Below are positions 60,765 through 64,000 of a DNA stretch of 64,000 bases, in pieces (position 1 is the stretch's first letter; every line of letters begins with the position of its first letter). The notes below the pieces were generated by a model. It was not told the DNA's origin. It ran no database searches and saw only the letters and a program-made list of their open reading frames with translations. The stretch is from Paragorgia papillata (Eukaryota > Cnidaria > Anthozoa > Scleralcyonacea > Coralliidae). Made by a program: the position numbers and the translations under genes. Location: NCBI GenBank assembly GCA_035771165.1, contig JAWNZC010000311.1, positions 3,002,001 to 3,066,000 on the forward strand, in the 5' to 3' direction.

Positions 60765-61740
60765 TATGGTGTAACGTAACTTTAACAAACTTTTGATTTT
60801 CTCCTCGTAGTCATCAGCGTTCATGACAACGACTGCTTTTCCCTTGTCGGCCGGGAAGATGTTAATTGAAGAATCTTGTTTGAGACTATATGCAAGGCAT
60901 ATTTTTGTTGATTGTTAATATTATTTACTTTCTGAGGTTTGCTGTTCTTCAAGATGGTAACAATGGATGCACATATGGTTGCTTTGGTGTCTTCTGGGAG
61001 GTTATAAATACCTGTTTCGATGTTAGCCAAAAAATTCGAGATGGGAACTGTCTTAGGTGTAGTCGCAAAGTTCAGTCCGTTGCGTAGAACTTCAACTTCG
61101 TAGTTATTGAGTAAGTTGTTGGTTGGACAGGTTTAATACCCACCGATTTTTGTCGATGTAATCTTGGTGATTCTTAAATGCTCCTAATTTTGTTAATTTG
61201 TGTAGGCGTCTTGTATTTACTTTATTAGTGAGCTTCTTAGACCCCGTTTACACTAGAGCAAAAGTATCCGGATTCACATTGTTTTTTGATTCCCATGAGG
61301 ATGAAAAACAATGTGAATCCGGATACTTTTGCTCTAGTGTAAACGGGGCCTTAGTACTATGTTCCACAACTTTGTGTAGGGAATCGAAATGTTCGTCTGT
61401 TAGTATGTTGGACAATCTCTCGATACAAACCGTTCGTTGTTTCTCTAATTCTATGATTCGTTCATGTCCATGTTGAATGCGTAGCTTCATGAAACTCCAA
61501 CCTGTCTTTTTAACAATCTTGAAACCTTCTCTGCAACTAACAGGTGCATGGGTTGAATCGAAGGCTTGTTGGTAAAATTCCAGTCCTTTTTAGTGTATGG
61601 TTGAAGTTCAGATGTTCTTTATGTTTGTAAATATTGATGGGTTTTCTCTCCAAGTCACGGGCGATCTTCGTAATGTTTGAACCATGGTCCTGGTTGATTA
61701 GACGAAAGATATTAAAATTGCAGCCAGGAAGATTCATAAT
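60765..61740 (-). pseudogene. Penelope-like retroelement B: N-terminal region, interrupted by a MITE
   Basis: Minus-strand pieces in order: start at 61737 with KRTGILPTSLRFNP (the KR.G..P.SLRF box of Penelope N termini), a frameshift, then KLRIQHGHERIIELEKQR, a MITE insertion at 61240-61350, then LHKLTKLGAFKNH and finally the ADKGKAVVVMNADDYEEKI box (about 60780-60870) that precedes RT in this class. Stops and frameshifts separate the pieces. The RT core is missing. Confidence 0.7.
61240..61350. mobile_element. Palindromic MITE with TTA target duplication, inside element B
   Basis: A nearly perfect palindrome from 'gaccccgtttacactagagc' to 'gctctagtgtaaacggggcc' with TTA on both sides (61237-61239 and 61351-61353). 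It splits the retroelement frame. Related in its ends to the repeat at 4505-4720. Confidence 0.85.
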
Positions 61741-61890
61741 AAAGGTTTTTTAATGTGTTTCCACTGACTATTAATAACGTAAGTATAACAACGTTATAAG
61801 TTATAAGTTTAACAACGTTATAAGTATAACAACGTTTATCAAAATGCTAAGAAGACGTTTCGGTCAAAAAACTTAGACCTTCGTCGGTTA
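61741..61890. repeat. Inverted flank of Penelope-like fragment C, left
   Basis: 'aggttttttaatgtgttt ... aacgtttatcaaaatgctaag ... ccttcgtcggtt' is the inverse of 62478-62590. Probably pseudo-LTR sequence of a Penelope-like element present in both orientations. 'ataacaacgttataagt' units are duplicated within it. Confidence 0.65.
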
Positions 61891-62424
61891 TCCATATGAT
61901 TTTATCAAGAGATGTGATTTTAAACGACAGAGGACGAATAACAGTAACAAAGATAAAATAACCGAAAACTCTTCATCCAGCTTCGTTTTGTTACCATATG
62001 TTAAAGGTATTTCCGAAAGAATCACCAAGGTCTTACGACGCGAGAATGTGAAGGTAGGATACAAACCAATTAATACCCGATTAGCAAGCCGAACGGCAAA
62101 CTTCAAACATGGCAAATGAAAGGAGTTGTATACAAGATAAATTGCTTGGATTGTAAGTTTGTTTACATCGGACAAACTGATCGAGCGTTACGCACAAGAG
62201 TTAAAGAACACGGAAGAGCAGTAAACAATCAGGACAAGAATTCAAAAATATCACAACATGCAAATAAGCAGAAACATGACATGGACTTTGACAATACAAC
62301 ACTCATCGACAGAGCGGGAAATTATCATAAACGATTATTTTTAGAAGCATGGCACTCCCAAAGGAACTCAAATGCAGGCAATGATCATATAGACATACCT
62401 AACATTTACATGTCATTTTCTTAG
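61890..62424 (+). pseudogene. Penelope-like retroelement C: linker and GIY-YIG endonuclease
   Basis: The first part reads LPYVKGISERITKVL and VKVGYKPINTRL, the linker between RT and endonuclease. One frameshift near 62110 leads into the GIY-YIG domain: VVYKINCLDC, VYIGQTDRALRTRVKEH, then the ISQHANKQKH and LEAWHSQRN boxes. The endonuclease frame from 62116 to its stop is intact. It belongs to a different Penelope subfamily from A and D (GIY-YIG of the VYKI.C..C type). Confidence 0.75.
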
Positions 62425-62477
62425 CACATTGATTTACATAATTTTTGAACTGGTATATATAATGCTGTTATTGCTTC

Positions 62478-62587
62478 TTAGCATTTTTAACCGACGAAGG
62501 TCTACGTTTTTTGACAGAAACGTCTTCTTAGCATTTTGATAAACGTTGTTATACGTTTTTAATAGTCAGTGTAAACACATTAAAAAA

Positions 62588-62590
<3 letters not shown>
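62478..62590. repeat. Inverted flank of fragment C, right
   Basis: Inverse partner of 61741-61890. Confidence 0.65.

Positions 62591-62624
<34 letters not shown>
62590..62624. repeat. (TA)n microsatellite
   Basis: About 16 ta units, directly downstream of ribozyme D on the minus strand. Confidence 0.9.
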
Positions 62625-62662
62625 CAAACAAAGTGAAAACACTGATTACTTCATTGGAGTTT

Positions 62663-62721
62663 ATTCACAACAAACTTGTTTCGTATGACAATCCGAAGCT
62701 TGCCACACTCATCAGGTGAAT
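62663..62721 (-). ncRNA. Hammerhead ribozyme, type I, of Penelope-like element D
   Basis: Minus-strand order: attcac (helix I), CTGATGA core (62715-62709), an 8-bp helix II (gtgtggca/tgtcatac with wobbles), GAAA (62682-62679), short helix III (ca-agtt-tg), GTT cleavage site, and gtgaat closing helix I with 6 bp. All core positions are canonical. It lies between the element D stop codon and (TA)n. Confidence 0.8.
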
Positions 62722-62797
62722 GATATATAGCTTACAGTGCAGTAGAATATATGAGATGCATGCGTCAGATGGGGATAGTGTTACAATTACATAGGGA

Positions 62798-63456
62798 TTA
62801 GGTGGGAAATTTACATAACGGATGTTTACATAACAGATATTTCTTTCGATGACGGCAGGTGGATATCAGTTCATTTCGTTTGTTAAGAGAGCTTAGTTCG
62901 GGGTGATATATAATTACAAATTTTTCATGTAGGCATAAATTACATCGTTTTGACTTGTTAGAGTAGGGTTTGCATTGTTTTAGGATTTTCCAATTAATAG
63001 TATAAGGGGTGTTAGTTTCTTTTAGTGTCCAAATGTGTTTGCTAAGTTCGGTAGCATTTTTCTTATGCTTGATACGGAATGAAGAGGTGTGATTGAGGTA
63101 TCTAGTTTTGAAAGAGGTCTCTGTCAATCCGACATACGTATGGTTTTCGTTGTTGTCGATGGTGGTCACAGTGGCTTGGTATACTACGGCTTTGGTAAGG
63201 CACTTTCCGTTCAGCGGGCAGTTATTCTTTTGTCGGCAGTTACATTCTGGATTTCTCTCGTTGTGTTTCTGCTCTTCTTGCTTCAGAATGTGTTTGTTGT
63301 GCGTGGCGATTATGCTCTGCACGTTTGGCATGCAACTATAACTCAGCTTCACGGTGTTGCGGTTAAATAGCTTGTGGAGAGGATGGTTTCGCGGGAAGCA
63401 TTCGTCAACTGTCTTCAGAAACTTGTGACCGATGTCGGTAGCGACGGAGCGAACAA
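62798..63456 (-). pseudogene. Penelope-like retroelement D: linker and GIY-YIG endonuclease
   Basis: Starts abruptly at the head-to-head junction near 63456 with the linker (TDIGHKF ... TVDECFPRNHPLHKLFNRNT), then SYSCMPNV, the Cys cluster CNCRQKNNCPLNGKC and GIY-YIG domain TYVGLTETSFKTRYLNH and TELSKHIWTLK, ending CRHRKKYLLCKH. The frame is open from junction to stop. Only the 3' part of the element is present. Confidence 0.8.
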
Positions 63457-64000
63457 GAAATGCGTAAATTTTCTCGACTTAACGTTCAACCTGACCACCG
63501 GCACCTTCAAACCTTACTCAAAACCCGGCAACACCACCCAGTACATCAACATCAACAGTAACCACCCTCCAACTATCTTACAGAGAATTCCTGATACGAT
63601 CAACCGGCGATTGTCCAAAATCTCATCAAACAAGGAAACATTCGACAACAGCTCCCAACCATACCAAGAAGCACTCAAACACAGCGGTTTCAACTACAAC
63701 TTGCATTACGACCCCCAGCCCACAACCCAAAAACGCCGTAGAAATGTAACCTGGTTCAACCCTCCATATAGCTCGAACGTCGCTACCGACATCGGTCACA
63801 AGTTTCTGAAGACAGTTGACGAATGCTTCCCGCGAAACCATCCTCTCCACAAGCTATTTAACCGCAACACCGTGAAGCTGAGTTATAGTTGCATGCCAAA
63901 CGTGCAGAGCATAATCGCCACGCACAACAAACACATTCTGAAGCAAGAAGAGCAGAAACACAACGAGAGAAATCCAGAATGTAACTGCCGACAAAAGAAT
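63457..64000 (+). pseudogene. Penelope-like retroelement E (inverted relative of D), runs off the window
   Basis: A plus-strand frame begins at the junction with KKCVNFLDLTFNLTTG, then FKPYSKPGN and the NVTWFNPPYSSNV linker, and repeats the D sequence (63777 onwards mirrors 62798-63450) up to the window end at CNCRQKN. It keeps the Trp codon that element A has lost. The copy is 5' truncated; its 3' end is not visible. Confidence 0.8.

Noticed and set aside
61845..61885. Hammerhead ribozymes in the inverted flanks of fragment C
   Set aside because: ccgacga, ggtc/gacc and GAAACGTC are in order, but the core U is C, helix I does not pair, and the right copy has a broken helix II.

Overview
The window looks like nuclear DNA of an invertebrate animal, most likely an anthozoan cnidarian such as a stony coral. 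This is an inference from spliceosomal introns, dense foldback MITEs, Penelope-like retroelements, tRNA-derived SINE heads, a Crypton-type recombinase relic and two different Polinton/Maverick-class elements. No ordinary host gene can be named with confidence. Almost everything recognisable is mobile DNA.

Layout. 1-17 kb is gene-poor, AT-rich DNA packed with foldback MITEs. It includes a 3.15 kb foldback element (5464-8614) around scrambled pieces of a repetitive metazoan ORF family. 17.2-18.6 kb (minus) is a decayed Crypton-like tyrosine recombinase gene. 18915-30433 is an 11.5 kb near-perfect palindrome. Each arm carries a PolB gene with introns, an array of 21-bp repeats and a zinc-finger/packaging-ATPase gene cut off at the palindrome centre. 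The right-arm PolB is complete (three exons, 1361 aa). The left-arm copy has lost 611 bp including the DTD catalytic motif.

32653-52700 is a complete 20,048-bp Polinton/Maverick. It has about 217-bp terminal inverted repeats starting AG and ending CT, flanked by a 6-bp target duplication CACGTA. It holds about 21 compact open genes: a double-jelly-roll capsid candidate, penton candidate, A32-type packaging ATPase, rve integrase, protein-primed PolB, a collagen-stalk fibre, a second spike-like protein with the same N-terminal tail, a Zn-ribbon factor, NUMOD1/SAP-like proteins, a predicted N-myristoylated protein and several small membrane proteins. Nearly every start codon sits in an AATAA(A/CA)ATG box. 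All three gaps between convergent genes contain 12-13 bp hairpins, which suggests a virus-like transcription grammar. No adenain-type protease or full helicase was seen.

53-58.6 kb is repeat-rich and gene-free. 58.7-64 kb is a graveyard of Penelope-like elements (RT and GIY-YIG fragments in both orientations). Two of them keep well-formed hammerhead ribozymes between their stop codon and a (TA)n tract, and one is interrupted by a MITE with a TTA duplication.

How the genes fit together: in the Polinton, integrase, PolB and TIRs would handle integration and replication, and MCP, penton, ATPase, fibres and membrane proteins would form and fill a particle. The element therefore reads as an integrated virus-like genome, recently inserted. 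The palindrome is a rearranged, incomplete relative of another Polinton-like lineage.
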